Assembly: GCF_002895435.1 (NCBI RefSeq)
Contig: NZ_POYJ01000002.1
Location: 682,001-746,000 of the forward strand
From: Aquimarina sediminis
GTDB lineage: Bacteria; Bacteroidota; Bacteroidia; Flavobacteriales; Flavobacteriaceae
Direction: 5' to 3'
Length of the DNA stretch: 64,000 nt
A program made the translations under genes and the position numbers. The notes under the pieces are model-generated. The model ran no database searches, was not told the origin of the DNA, and saw nothing but the letters and a program-made list of their open reading frames with translations. Below, piece by piece: positions 54,670 through 62,837 of this stretch. Position 1 is the stretch's first letter. Every line of letters starts with the position of its first letter.

Positions 54670-55068
54670 ATGAATAAAATATCTATAAACAAAACAATAT
54701 TGATTACAGGTGCAGTAATGGGATTGCTGGCAGTACTTTTAGGGGCTTTTGGAGCTCATGGGCTGGAAAAATTTGTGGATTCAGAAAGTATCGATTCCTT
54801 TACTACAGGAGTGCGTTATCAAATGTATCATGCAATAATATGTGTGGTTTTAGGGAATATGTCTGTTTTACAAGAAGTTACAAGAAAACGGATTTTTTAC
54901 TTTTTTGTAGGGGGAATAACCCTTTTTTCAGGGTCAATATATCTTTTGGTGATTGATGAAATTTTGGGTGTTTCTTTGTCAAGTATTGGTTTTGTTACGC
55001 CTATAGGAGGTTTGTTGTTGATATTGGGGTGGGTTTTCTTTGTAATTTCGCTTGCGAAGATTAAGTGA
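54670..55068 (+). CDS. DUF423 membrane protein
   Basis: A 132-residue protein with four membrane spans (about 8-28, 50-68, 74-92 and 102-128). The family signature is AVLLGAFGAHGLEKF with SFTTGVRYQMYHAI after it; FFVGGITLFSGSIYLL lies in the third span. DUF423 (YgdD/TMEM256-like) proteins are widespread and of unknown function. Divergent from the saccharopine dehydrogenase-like gene. Confidence 0.9.
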   Translation: MNKISINKTILITGAVMGLLAVLLGAFGAHGLEKFVDSESIDSFTTGVRYQMYHAIICVVLGNMSVLQEVTRKRIFYFFVGGITLFSGSIYLLVIDEILGVSLSSIGFVTPIGGLLLILGWVFFVISLAKIK

Positions 55069-55099
55069 TTTTTTTGTCGGTTAGTGTAATTATTATTTA

Positions 55100-55107
55100 T
55101 AGTTTTG
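55100..55107 (+). promoter_or_regulatory. -7 box for pckA
   Basis: TAGTTTTG, a TAnnTTTG match, 30 bases before the pckA ATG. Confidence 0.5.
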
Positions 55108-55137
55108 CATGTACATAACAAACATATATATATTTTT

Positions 55138-56754
55138 ATGGAACCACTGTATCCAACTACGAAAACGTTTTCGTTAAAGAATTACGGTATTGAGAATGCT
55201 ACCATGCGTTACCAATTATCTCCGGATGAACTTCAAGACGAGGTAGTGCAAAAAAATCAGGGAAAAATCACAGCATCAGGTACTTTAGCAATTAATACTG
55301 GCGAATTTACCGGTCGATCTCCAAAGGATCGTTTTATTGTTAAAGATGATATCACCAAAGATAAAGTGTGGTGGGGGGATATAAATATCCCATTTGACCC
55401 AGATGCATTTGATGCATTGTATGATAAAGTAACAAAATATCTTTCAGGAAAAGAGATATTTGTTCGTGATAGTTATGCTTGTGCAGACCCTAAATATCGT
55501 TTAAACATAAGGGTGATCAATGAATATCCTTGGTCAAATATGTTTGCTTATAACATGTTTTTGAGACCAACAAACGAGGAGTTGAAAGATTTTGATCCTG
55601 AATGGACGATTGTTAATGCACCTGGCTTCATGGCTGATCCAGAGATGGATGGTACAAGGCAACATAATTTTGCGATATTAAATTTCACAAAAAAAATTGC
55701 CCTTATCGGTGGTACAGGATATACCGGAGAGATTAAAAAAGGTATTTTTTCGGCATTAAATTTTATTTTGCCTGTGTATAAAAACTCTCTTCCAATGCAT
55801 TGTTCTGCTAATGTTGGAGAAGAAGGAGATACAGCTATCTTTTTTGGGCTTTCGGGTACAGGTAAAACTACATTATCTACAGATCCGCATCGTAAATTGA
55901 TAGGTGATGATGAACACGGATGGACTGAAGAGAATACGATCTTTAATTTTGAAGGAGGATGCTATGCAAAGGTAATTGATCTGTCTTCAGAAAAAGAACC
56001 TGAAATATATGGAGCTATTAAAAAGGGAGCAATCCTAGAAAATGTAGTTTTTGGAGATGATGGAGAGGTTGATTATGCAGATACTTCGATAACTCAAAAT
56101 ACTAGGGTTAGTTACCCAATTTACCATATAGAAAATATTAAGGAGCCTTCAATTGGTGAGAATCCAAAGAATATTTTCTTTTTAACTGCAGATGCATTTG
56201 GAGTGATGCCTCCGATTTCTAAATTAACGCCAAGTCAGGCAGCATATCATTTTATATCTGGATATACAGCTAAGGTGGCAGGAACTGAAGCTGGGGTTGT
56301 AGAGCCTACTCCATCGTTTTCTGCGTGTTTTGGAGCGCCATTTATGCCATTACATCCTGCTAAATATGCAGAGATGTTAATTAAGAAAATGAACGAAACA
56401 GGAGTAAATGTTTGGTTGGTAAATACAGGTTGGACCGGTGGACCATATGGTGTTGGAACCCGAATCAAGTTGAAATATACTAGAGCAATGATTCAAGCAG
56501 TACTTAATGGTGAGTTAGGGCAGTACTCTTATGATGATTATCATATCCATTCTGTTTTTGGAGTTGCGCAACCTAGAGAGTGCCCTGGTGTTCCTACTAG
56601 TGTACTTAGTCCAAGAACAACTTGGAATGACGACAAGGCATACTACACTACGGCGTTTAAATTGACAAATGCATTTAGAGAAAATTTCAAGAAATTTGAA
56701 TCTTATGCTAATGAAGAAATTCGAAGAGGAGGACCTCAGAGATATTCTTTTTAG
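55138..56754 (+). CDS. pckA: ATP-dependent phosphoenolpyruvate carboxykinase
   Basis: Converts oxaloacetate and ATP to phosphoenolpyruvate, the entry to gluconeogenesis (or the reverse anaplerotic step). From the ATG at 55138 it has 538 residues. Landmarks are TGEFTGRSPKDRFIV (substrate Arg), MHCSANVG, the P-loop FFGLSGTGKTTLS (about 238-250), the metal-binding Asp in LIGDDEHGW, and NTGWTGGPYGVGTRI. The upstream frame from 55105 overlaps the promoter and is rejected. Followed by a terminator shared in position with the convergent hemD. Confidence 0.97.
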   Translation: MEPLYPTTKTFSLKNYGIENATMRYQLSPDELQDEVVQKNQGKITASGTLAINTGEFTGRSPKDRFIVKDDITKDKVWWGDINIPFDPDAFDALYDKVTKYLSGKEIFVRDSYACADPKYRLNIRVINEYPWSNMFAYNMFLRPTNEELKDFDPEWTIVNAPGFMADPEMDGTRQHNFAILNFTKKIALIGGTGYTGEIKKGIFSALNFILPVYKNSLPMHCSANVGEEGDTAIFFGLSGTGKTTLSTDPHRKLIGDDEHGWTEENTIFNFEGGCYAKVIDLSSEKEPEIYGAIKKGAILENVVFGDDGEVDYADTSITQNTRVSYPIYHIENIKEPSIGENPKNIFFLTADAFGVMPPISKLTPSQAAYHFISGYTAKVAGTEAGVVEPTPSFSACFGAPFMPLHPAKYAEMLIKKMNETGVNVWLVNTGWTGGPYGVGTRIKLKYTRAMIQAVLNGELGQYSYDDYHIHSVFGVAQPRECPGVPTSVLSPRTTWNDDKAYYTTAFKLTNAFRENFKKFESYANEEIRRGGPQRYSF

Positions 56755-56780
56755 ATAGAAACTATATGATATATATACTA

Positions 56781-56812
56781 AAAAAGAGTGCTACACTAGC
56801 ACTCTTTTTTTT
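56781..56812. terminator. Terminator between convergent pckA and hemD
   Basis: AAAAAGAGTGCT (56781-56792) pairs perfectly with AGCACTCTTTTT (56798-56809) over a five-base loop; both strands have T tails, so it can serve both genes. Confidence 0.85.
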
Positions 56813-56860
56813 ATTACAATGTTTTAAAAAACAAATTACATAGATAAATCCTGTGTAGTT

Positions 56861-57607
56861 TTATTTTTTATTTGCTTCTTTTATATATTTCTGAAGAGCC
56901 ATTGTCATTGATGGCGTTTCTGGAGTTGGTGCTTGGATATTAACCACTAGATTATGCTCTTTTGCAGCTTTAACGGTAGAGTTTCCAAAGACAGCAATCC
57001 TGGTATTATTTTGTTTAAAGTCAGGGAAATTCTCAAATAATGATTGTATCCCAGAAGGACTAAAGAAAACTAAAATATCATAAAACACGTCTCTCAAATC
57101 AGAAAGGTCACTTACTACTGTTTTGTAAAAAACAGCTTGTTTCCATTCTACCTTTAAACTGTCTAATGTTTCAGGAATTAAAGGTTTTAATTTATCTGAA
57201 GACGGTAATAAGAATTTTTCGTTTTTGTACTTTTTGATTAAAGGAGATAATTCCTGGAAAGTACGCTTTCCAACATATATTTTTCTTTTTCGATATACTA
57301 CATATTTCTGTAAGTAGTATGCGACAGCTTCGCTTTGACAAAAATACTTAAGAGTATCAGGTACTTTAAAGCGCATTTCATCGGCTATCCTAAAGAAATG
57401 ATCGACAGAGTTGCGACTCGTAAGAATAATAGCTGTGTACTGTGATAAATCCACTTTTTGTAGTCTTACTTCTTTTGCATCAACTCCCTCTACATGAATG
57501 AAGGGGATAAAGTCGATTTTTACTTTTTCCTTTTCTTCTAAATCAAAATAAGGTGAATTTTCCACTTTAGGCTCCGGCTGTGAGACCAAAATTGTTTTCA
57601 CTTTCAT
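56861..57607 (-). CDS. hemD: Uroporphyrinogen-III synthase
   Basis: Closes and inverts the tetrapyrrole ring on the way to haem. The 248 residues form a bilobed HEM4 domain: ILVSQPEPKVENSPYFDLEE, AIILTSRNSVDHFFRI, YFCQSEAVAYYLQKYV, LPSSDKLKPLIPETL and VFFSPSGIQSLFENFPDF with AVFGNSTVKAA and TPETPSMTMALQKYI at the end. Sequence conservation in this family is low, but order and length fit. In flavobacteria it typically follows the DUF4271 gene, as here. Confidence 0.92.
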   Translation of the reverse strand: MKVKTILVSQPEPKVENSPYFDLEEKEKVKIDFIPFIHVEGVDAKEVRLQKVDLSQYTAIILTSRNSVDHFFRIADEMRFKVPDTLKYFCQSEAVAYYLQKYVVYRKRKIYVGKRTFQELSPLIKKYKNEKFLLPSSDKLKPLIPETLDSLKVEWKQAVFYKTVVSDLSDLRDVFYDILVFFSPSGIQSLFENFPDFKQNNTRIAVFGNSTVKAAKEHNLVVNIQAPTPETPSMTMALQKYIKEANKK

Positions 57608-57642
57608 ATAGTTTCTTTCTTTTTTGTAAAGGTTCCTACTAA

Positions 57643-58296
57643 TTAACTAATGAGCTTGTATAGTATAAAATAGGGTGCGATTTCAAGTGCGCAAAGATAC
57701 AAAATAAAATAAAACAAGTAGTTTAAAATAATAGTTTCATTTTTTTTATAAAAAGAAATAAGCATAATTATATTCAGAATAATCAATAAAATCAATAAAA
57801 TTATAAAAACAATTTTTGTAGGTTGTAATGTGTAAATAAACAGGATATTTACTGGTAATAGGGTGACTGCCATGAAATTGCGATAAGACACCTTGTAGAA
57901 TAAGTAGGTGTCAATTACGGCGTCTATTGAAAAAATAGTGGCTATGATTTTTTCTACTAGTAATTTACAAATAATAATCACTGCATAAATGATTGCAATC
58001 TTAAAATATAGTGTAATCTCATTCGGAATGACCTGCCATTCAAAGACATTAATGCATAAATAGATGAATAGAGATACAGAAACAATCTGAAATAATAAAA
58101 GAATGGCATTGAATAAAGATGAGAGTTTATTTAGCTTCTGATGGGTAATAATGTACTTACTATTACTAAAAAGCATCATAAAATCAGCAAACCGAAGCGC
58201 ATTCACTCTTTTGGCTATAACGAGCAAAAATACAGATACCATTATAAGAATGGTAAGCCAGTTGGTTGACGTTATTTCGCGTAAAATAAATTCCAT
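57643..58296 (-). CDS. DUF4271 membrane protein
   Basis: A 217-residue protein with about six hydrophobic spans across its length (including LTILIMVSVFLLVIAKRVN, SLFNAILLLFQIVSVSLFIY and FIILLILLIILNIIMLISFY). The order DUF4271-hemD is common in Bacteroidota. Function unknown; the conserved pairing only hints at a link to tetrapyrrole or membrane biology. Its start lies 96 bases from the divergent glycosyltransferase gene. Confidence 0.85.
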   Translation of the reverse strand: MEFILREITSTNWLTILIMVSVFLLVIAKRVNALRFADFMMLFSNSKYIITHQKLNKLSSLFNAILLLFQIVSVSLFIYLCINVFEWQVIPNEITLYFKIAIIYAVIIICKLLVEKIIATIFSIDAVIDTYLFYKVSYRNFMAVTLLPVNILFIYTLQPTKIVFIILLILLIILNIIMLISFYKKNETIILNYLFYFILYLCALEIAPYFILYKLIS

Positions 58297-58368
58297 ATGC
58301 CGTTAAGGGGTTAAAATTACAATCAATTAAGTGATAAAAACAAAAAAATAGCTAGTAATTATTTAGTT

Positions 58369-58376
58369 ATATTTGC
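58369..58376 (+). promoter_or_regulatory. -7 box for the glycosyltransferase-pyrC operon
   Basis: TATATTTG, an exact TAnnTTTG match, 16 bases before the ATG at 58393. Confidence 0.6.
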
Positions 58377-58392
58377 GTGAAAAATAGCCTTG

Positions 58393-59124
58393 ATGGTGGA
58401 TGCCTTAGTCATAATCCCTACTTATAACGAAATTGAAAATGTGGAGCGTATCATTAAAAATGTGTTTTCGCTTCAACGCGATTTTCATATTCTTATTGTT
58501 GATGATAGTTCTCCTGATGGAACCAATGCCAAGGTAAAAGAGTTGCAGTCAAAATATCCTGAAACCCTTTTTTTAATGGTTAGAGAAGGTAAAATGGGGC
58601 TAGGAACAGCGTATATTGCAGGTTTTGAGTGGGCATTAGACCGGTCGTATGAATATATTTTTGAGATGGATGCAGATTTTTCTCATAACCCCAATGACTT
58701 GATACGACTGTATAATGCTTGTGCCAGAGGATCTGCAGATGTAGCCATAGGATCCAGATATGTTACTGGAGTAAATGTCGTAAACTGGCCTATGAGTAGA
58801 GTATTGTTGTCCTGGGGAGCGTCAAAATATGTGCGTTTTATTACAGGAATGGATATTCATGACACAACGGCCGGATTTATCTGTTATAAAAGAGAGGTAT
58901 TAGAAAAGATAAATTTGAATAAAATTCGATTTGTAGGATATGCTTTTCAGATAGAAATGAAGTTTAAGGCATATTTATTGAAATATAAAATAAAAGAAAT
59001 CCCTGTAATCTTTACAGATAGAACAAAGGGGACTTCAAAAATGAGCAAAGGAATTATTTCTGAAGCTGTATTTGGAGTTATAAAAATGAAATTTAACAGC
59101 TTATTTAATCGTTACGAGATATGA
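58393..59124 (+). CDS. Polyprenol monophosphomannose synthase-like glycosyltransferase (GT2)
   Basis: A 243-residue GT-A fold enzyme resembling dolichol/polyprenol-phosphate mannosyltransferases. Motifs are VIIPTYNEIENVERII (N-terminal nucleotide strand), ILIVDDSSPDGT, YIFEMDADFSHNPNDLIRL (DxD-like DAD), GSRYVTGVNVVNWPMSR and TDRTKGTSKMSKGI. There is no membrane domain, as in the bacterial DPM-like class. I use the ATG at 58393. It overlaps dihydroorotase by four bases (ATGA), so the two are co-translated. Confidence 0.9.
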   Translation: MVDALVIIPTYNEIENVERIIKNVFSLQRDFHILIVDDSSPDGTNAKVKELQSKYPETLFLMVREGKMGLGTAYIAGFEWALDRSYEYIFEMDADFSHNPNDLIRLYNACARGSADVAIGSRYVTGVNVVNWPMSRVLLSWGASKYVRFITGMDIHDTTAGFICYKREVLEKINLNKIRFVGYAFQIEMKFKAYLLKYKIKEIPVIFTDRTKGTSKMSKGIISEAVFGVIKMKFNSLFNRYEI

Positions 59125-60467
59125 TCATGAACAATGTGCTTATTAAAAATGCCAATATCGTTAATGAAGGGAAGATTTTTAATGGAGACGTATATATCGA
59201 AGATGGTATTTTTAAAGAAATTGCGCCTCAGATAAGTGCAAAATCACCAGATGTGCATATTTTTGATGCAGAAGGTAAATACTTATTGCCAGGAGTTATA
59301 GACGATCAGGTACACTTTAGAGAACCTGGATTGACGCATAAGGCTAATATAGGAACAGAGTCCAAAGCTGCAATAGCAGGAGGGATTACGTCGTTTATAG
59401 AAATGCCGAATACCGTTCCTCAGACAACCACAATAGAAAAACTGGACGAAAAGTTTGAAATCGCAGCACAAACCAGTTATGCGAACTATTCTTTTATGTT
59501 TGGAGGAACAAATGATAACTTAGAAGAAATACTAAAAGTAGACCCCAAAAAAGTAGCAGGGCTTAAGTTATTTCTAGGGTCTTCTACAGGTAATATGCTT
59601 GTAGATAATCCAGAGGTATTAGAAAAAATCTTTTCTTCTACTGACTTATTGATATCAGTACATTGTGAGGATGAGCAAACCATTAAGGATAATACAGCAA
59701 AATATGTGGCAGAATATGGAGATGATATTCCTGTAAAATATCATCCAATTATTAGAAGTGAAGAAGCTTGTTATTTATCTTCTTCTCAGGCAATTGCATT
59801 AGCTAAAAAAACAGGGGCTAGATTACATGTTTTTCACCTTTCTACTGCCAAGGAGCTAAAGTTGTTTACCAATAAAATTCCATTAAGAGAAAAGAAGATA
59901 ACAGCAGAAGTTTGTATACATCATCTATGGTTTTCTGATAAGGATTATGAGGAGAAAGGAACCTTGATTAAATGGAACCCTGCGGTAAAGACAGAAAAAG
60001 ACAGAGATGCCTTGTTTAAGGCGTTACTAAAAGATAAAATAGATGTAATTGCTACAGATCATGCGCCGCATACTATAGAAGAAAAAGATAATGTATACAC
60101 CAAGGCACCCTCGGGAGGACCATTGGTACAGCATGCACTTCCTGCAATGTTAGAGTTTTATCATCAGGATAAAATCTCTCTGGAAAAGATAGTTGAAAAA
60201 ATGTGTCATAATCCAGCCATATTATTTCAGATAGAAAAAAGAGGGTATATAAAAGAAGGATACCATGCAGATGCTGTATTAGTAGATCTTAATGCTCCTT
60301 GGACCGTAAATAAAGATAATATAGCATACAAATGTGGGTGGTCTCCGTTTGAAGGTACTACGTTTAAATCCAGAATCACGCACACATTTGTAAACGGAAG
60401 CTTGGTATACAAGAATTTTAAGTTCTATGATGTGAGACATGCACAGCGATTAACTTTTGACAGATGA
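59121..60467 (+). CDS. pyrC: Dihydroorotase (class I type)
   Basis: Zinc amidohydrolase of pyrimidine synthesis; 448 residues. It begins MIMNNVLIKNANIVNEGKIF and has the metal-site strand LLPGVIDDQVHFREPGLTHK, GGITSFIEMPNTVPQTT, KLFLGSSTGNM (in the place of the carbamylated Lys), SVHCEDEQT, LHVFHLSTAKEL, and VIATDHAPHT. The usual HxH of the first strand reads QVH here, a form also seen in other Bacteroidota. Its last four bases (ATGA) contain the start of the next gene. Confidence 0.92.
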   Translation: MIMNNVLIKNANIVNEGKIFNGDVYIEDGIFKEIAPQISAKSPDVHIFDAEGKYLLPGVIDDQVHFREPGLTHKANIGTESKAAIAGGITSFIEMPNTVPQTTTIEKLDEKFEIAAQTSYANYSFMFGGTNDNLEEILKVDPKKVAGLKLFLGSSTGNMLVDNPEVLEKIFSSTDLLISVHCEDEQTIKDNTAKYVAEYGDDIPVKYHPIIRSEEACYLSSSQAIALAKKTGARLHVFHLSTAKELKLFTNKIPLREKKITAEVCIHHLWFSDKDYEEKGTLIKWNPAVKTEKDRDALFKALLKDKIDVIATDHAPHTIEEKDNVYTKAPSGGPLVQHALPAMLEFYHQDKISLEKIVEKMCHNPAILFQIEKRGYIKEGYHADAVLVDLNAPWTVNKDNIAYKCGWSPFEGTTFKSRITHTFVNGSLVYKNFKFYDVRHAQRLTFDR

Positions 60468-60982
60468 ATAGAAGTATAATGTATTTTGTGGTATTTCTGA
60501 TTTTTGTTTCCTGCCAGAGTGTGGATCAGGCAAGTATGCCTAAAACACTGATAGAAGAAGATCAAATGGTAGAAATTCTAACGGATATTGCTTTTTTAAA
60601 GGCAGCAAAGACCTCGAATAAAGCTACTTTTGAAGCTGAAAAAATCAATCCAGAATCATTTATTTTAAAAAAATATAGCGTTGATAGTATCGTATTCGCA
60701 GAAAATAACGCCTGGTATTCTGGTCAGATAGATAAGTATCAGGCAATTTTTGTGCGTGTAAAAGCAAATCTGGATAAAGAAAAAACAAAATATGAAAAGC
60801 TAAAGAAAAAGAAAGACTCTGTTCTAAAGGCTAAAAGAGATTCTATTAAAAAACTAGGTGATACCTTAAAGGTTAAAAAAGATAAGATCACTCCTGTTCC
60901 AGAATTTGAAGAAGTAAAAGAAGATATCAAAAATGCAAAGGATAAGAGGATTAATGCTCTTTCTCCTTCAAAAAAAGGGTAG
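60464..60982 (+). CDS. DUF4296 lipoprotein
   Basis: A 172-residue lipoprotein: signal IMYFVVFLIFVSC with the lipobox Cys at about residue 17. It continues with PKTLIEEDQMVEILTDIAFLKAAK, the conserved start of DUF4296, and SVDSIVFAENNAWYSGQIDKY. The C-terminal half is Lys/Glu-rich and probably a coiled coil (about 110-155). It starts inside pyrC (ATGA overlap) and its last 32 bases are antisense to the end of the epimerase gene. Function unknown. Confidence 0.88.
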   Translation: MNRSIMYFVVFLIFVSCQSVDQASMPKTLIEEDQMVEILTDIAFLKAAKTSNKATFEAEKINPESFILKKYSVDSIVFAENNAWYSGQIDKYQAIFVRVKANLDKEKTKYEKLKKKKDSVLKAKRDSIKKLGDTLKVKKDKITPVPEFEEVKEDIKNAKDKRINALSPSKKG

Positions 60983-61967
60983 CAGTTTCTTTGATGCTTT
61001 TTTCGATAGGAACAAAACTATAAATAAGCTCTTTCTTTATTTTATCATTTTTGTAATACTTTATAGAAAAAGCACTTCGCAGCGATGATTTGAATATAGA
61101 ACGTTTGGTTCTAAAGAAAAAATGGCTAATACGTTGCAGGTGGTAGACTACTTTCATTAAAAAAGGAGAGATTCTCTTTTTGGGAGCAGGCTTTCCTAAT
61201 GCTTGGGCAATCATAGTAAAAGCACTTTTGTAGCTTAAGTTCTCTCCCACCAATATATATCGTTGATTTGTATACTTACCTTGCATGAGTAGATGCATAA
61301 TATTAATAACATCTTGTATAGCTACATATCCAGATGTCCCACAGGTATAATATTTCATACCACTATGTATTTTTTTGAACAGGTATCCACTACCAGTATC
61401 AAAAAAACCAGAACCGATAATAATTCCAGGATTTACAATTACAGCATTAAGCCCTTCTTGTACTCCTCTCCAGACTTCCATCTCGGCACCATATTTTGTA
61501 ATGGCATATACAGAATTAGGAACTTCAGGATTCCATTCTGCACTCTCATCTATATGATCATTTAAAAGACTTTCACTAAGAGTGGCAATTGAGCTCACAT
61601 AGCAGAGTTTTTTTACATTTTTGATCAGGCAAAGGTTTACAATATTGGCAGTTCCTTCGATATTGGATTTTCGTAATTCTTTATAGTGAGAAGGGTCAAA
61701 ACTAATCATAGCAGCACAATGATATACCTGAGTTATACCTTCAAAAGCTTCCGTTAAAGCAGGGATATCATTAATATCAGTATGAATCCATCTTATACTA
61801 TCAAACAGCTGTTGTTGTTCTTTAGGGAAATAAGAACAAAATACTTTTTTGGCATGTTCTTTTTTGGCTTCGGTTCTATATAGTGCACAAATCTGATGTT
61901 TCTCTTGTATAAGTTTTACCAATAGATGTGTGCCTACTAAGCCTGTTGCTCCTGTAACTAATATCAT
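60951..61967 (-). CDS. NAD-dependent epimerase/dehydratase family protein
   Basis: Extended short-chain dehydrogenase of 338 residues. Rossmann motif TGATGLVGTHLL (about 5-16), VYHCAAMISFDPSHYKELRK, SNIEGTANIVNLC, VSSIATLSE and the catalytic Tyr-x-x-x-Lys in VYAITKYGAEMEV (about 153-158), then NPGIIIGSGFFDTGSGYLF. The C-terminus is a basic region. Related to dihydroflavonol-4-reductase-like and sterol-type dehydrogenases; the substrate is unknown. The C-terminal codons overlap the DUF4296 gene tail to tail by 32 bases. Confidence 0.9.
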   Translation of the reverse strand: MILVTGATGLVGTHLLVKLIQEKHQICALYRTEAKKEHAKKVFCSYFPKEQQQLFDSIRWIHTDINDIPALTEAFEGITQVYHCAAMISFDPSHYKELRKSNIEGTANIVNLCLIKNVKKLCYVSSIATLSESLLNDHIDESAEWNPEVPNSVYAITKYGAEMEVWRGVQEGLNAVIVNPGIIIGSGFFDTGSGYLFKKIHSGMKYYTCGTSGYVAIQDVINIMHLLMQGKYTNQRYILVGENLSYKSAFTMIAQALGKPAPKKRISPFLMKVVYHLQRISHFFFRTKRSIFKSSLRSAFSIKYYKNDKIKKELIYSFVPIEKSIKETATLFLKEKEH

Positions 61968-62063
61968 AATGTATATTCTACGATAGCTAAAGTAAACAAT
62001 TAATATACGTTTTGTAAATTAAACCTGGATTATGCAGTCAAAAATCTACTACAGTTTAATAAA

Positions 62064-62128
62064 AATATAGTGTAGTGATCACTGAACCCTTTGACTAGCT
62101 TAGAACAGGTAAGTCGAGGTGAAAGCGG
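62064..62128 (+). repeat. Direct repeat copy 1 of a roughly 65-base element
   Basis: Starts AATATAGTGTAGTGATCACTG and ends AGTCGAGGTGAAAGCGG. The second copy lies at 62305-62370, with most positions alike and a few small differences. Confidence 0.7.
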
Positions 62129-62141
62129 CACGATATGGATA

Positions 62142-62213
62142 GGGCTTCGAGTGCCTCAGCCCACACAGAGCATTGATAAAATATAGGTTTTGCATTCTGA
62201 GGCTCTCGAAGGG
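62142..62213. repeat. Imperfect inverted repeat around a 37-base loop
   Basis: GGCTTCGAGTGCCTCAG (62143-62159) is largely complementary to CTGAGGCTCTCGAAGG (62197-62212), with mismatches mainly near GT/CT. Lies between the two direct repeats. Confidence 0.55.
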
Positions 62214-62304
62214 TAAGGTTTCTTGGGGTGTAAGTATATTATGAGGTTTTCATAGCACCGGGCTTCGGCTACGCTCAGCCCTCAGGGGAGAATAGTTCAA
62301 TTAA

Positions 62305-62370
62305 AACATAGTGTAGCAGTCACTGAATCCTTCGCCAAGACTTAGGGAACACGTAGCCGAAGTGAAGCGG
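62305..62370 (+). repeat. Direct repeat copy 2 of a roughly 65-base element
   Basis: Starts AACATAGTGTAGCAGTCACTG and ends AGCCGAAGTGAAGCGG. It resembles copy 1 over its whole length, 241 bases downstream of it. Confidence 0.7.
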
Positions 62371-62401
62371 TATAGATTCTTAGATCGTCAGAGTATAAAC
62401 T

Positions 62402-62445
62402 AAAGCCGAAGTACAACATTTACAGACCCTGTGTACTTCGGCTTT
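62402..62445. repeat. Perfect 14-base inverted repeat hairpin
   Basis: AAAGCCGAAGTACA (62402-62415) and TGTACTTCGGCTTT (62432-62445) pair completely around a sixteen-base loop. There is no T tail on the plus strand, so it is not an ordinary terminator. Confidence 0.75.
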
Positions 62446-62837
62446 GAGATTAATCGCTATTATTTAAGGTAAAAAAATATCGCGAAAACTAATATTTAAA
62501 ACTAATATGCATATGTTTTATATGAAAAAACAATAATGCTACTTAAACCATATTGTAAAAGTATAGTAAATAAATGTTTACTACGGCAAGACTTAGGTCA
62601 AAAGGGGTTCTCTATAGATGAATTGAGTATTTTGTTTCGACGAATGGAAATACTTAATAGGAGAATGTGTTTCGATATTCCTCTCATTGGCTATTTGAAG
62701 GGTTCTGTATTATATTATTGTTTAACTTTAAATAGATGACTTCTGGTTTCTAGCCTTTCACTTTTTATTGCAGTACCAAGTACATCAAAGCACTTCGATA
62801 GCACTTCGACAGGCTCAGTGTGACATCATTATTCATT

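Larger units (their letters stand above)
61968..62837. other. 870-base non-coding, repeat-rich spacer
   Basis: It begins AT-rich, then holds two related direct repeats, several inverted repeats and short CTTCGRC/CTCAGxGT-type blocks, with higher GC than the flanks. A 67-codon frame at 62536-62739 is open but unconvincing. No promoter is clear for the CHAT gene, which reads away from here. Details are given in the repeat entries. Confidence 0.6.

Noticed and set aside
62536..62739. Plus-strand frame of 67 codons in the repeat-rich spacer
   Set aside because: Has an ATG but no promoter, family motif or signal; the stretch is otherwise non-coding and rich in repeats. Cannot be excluded fully.
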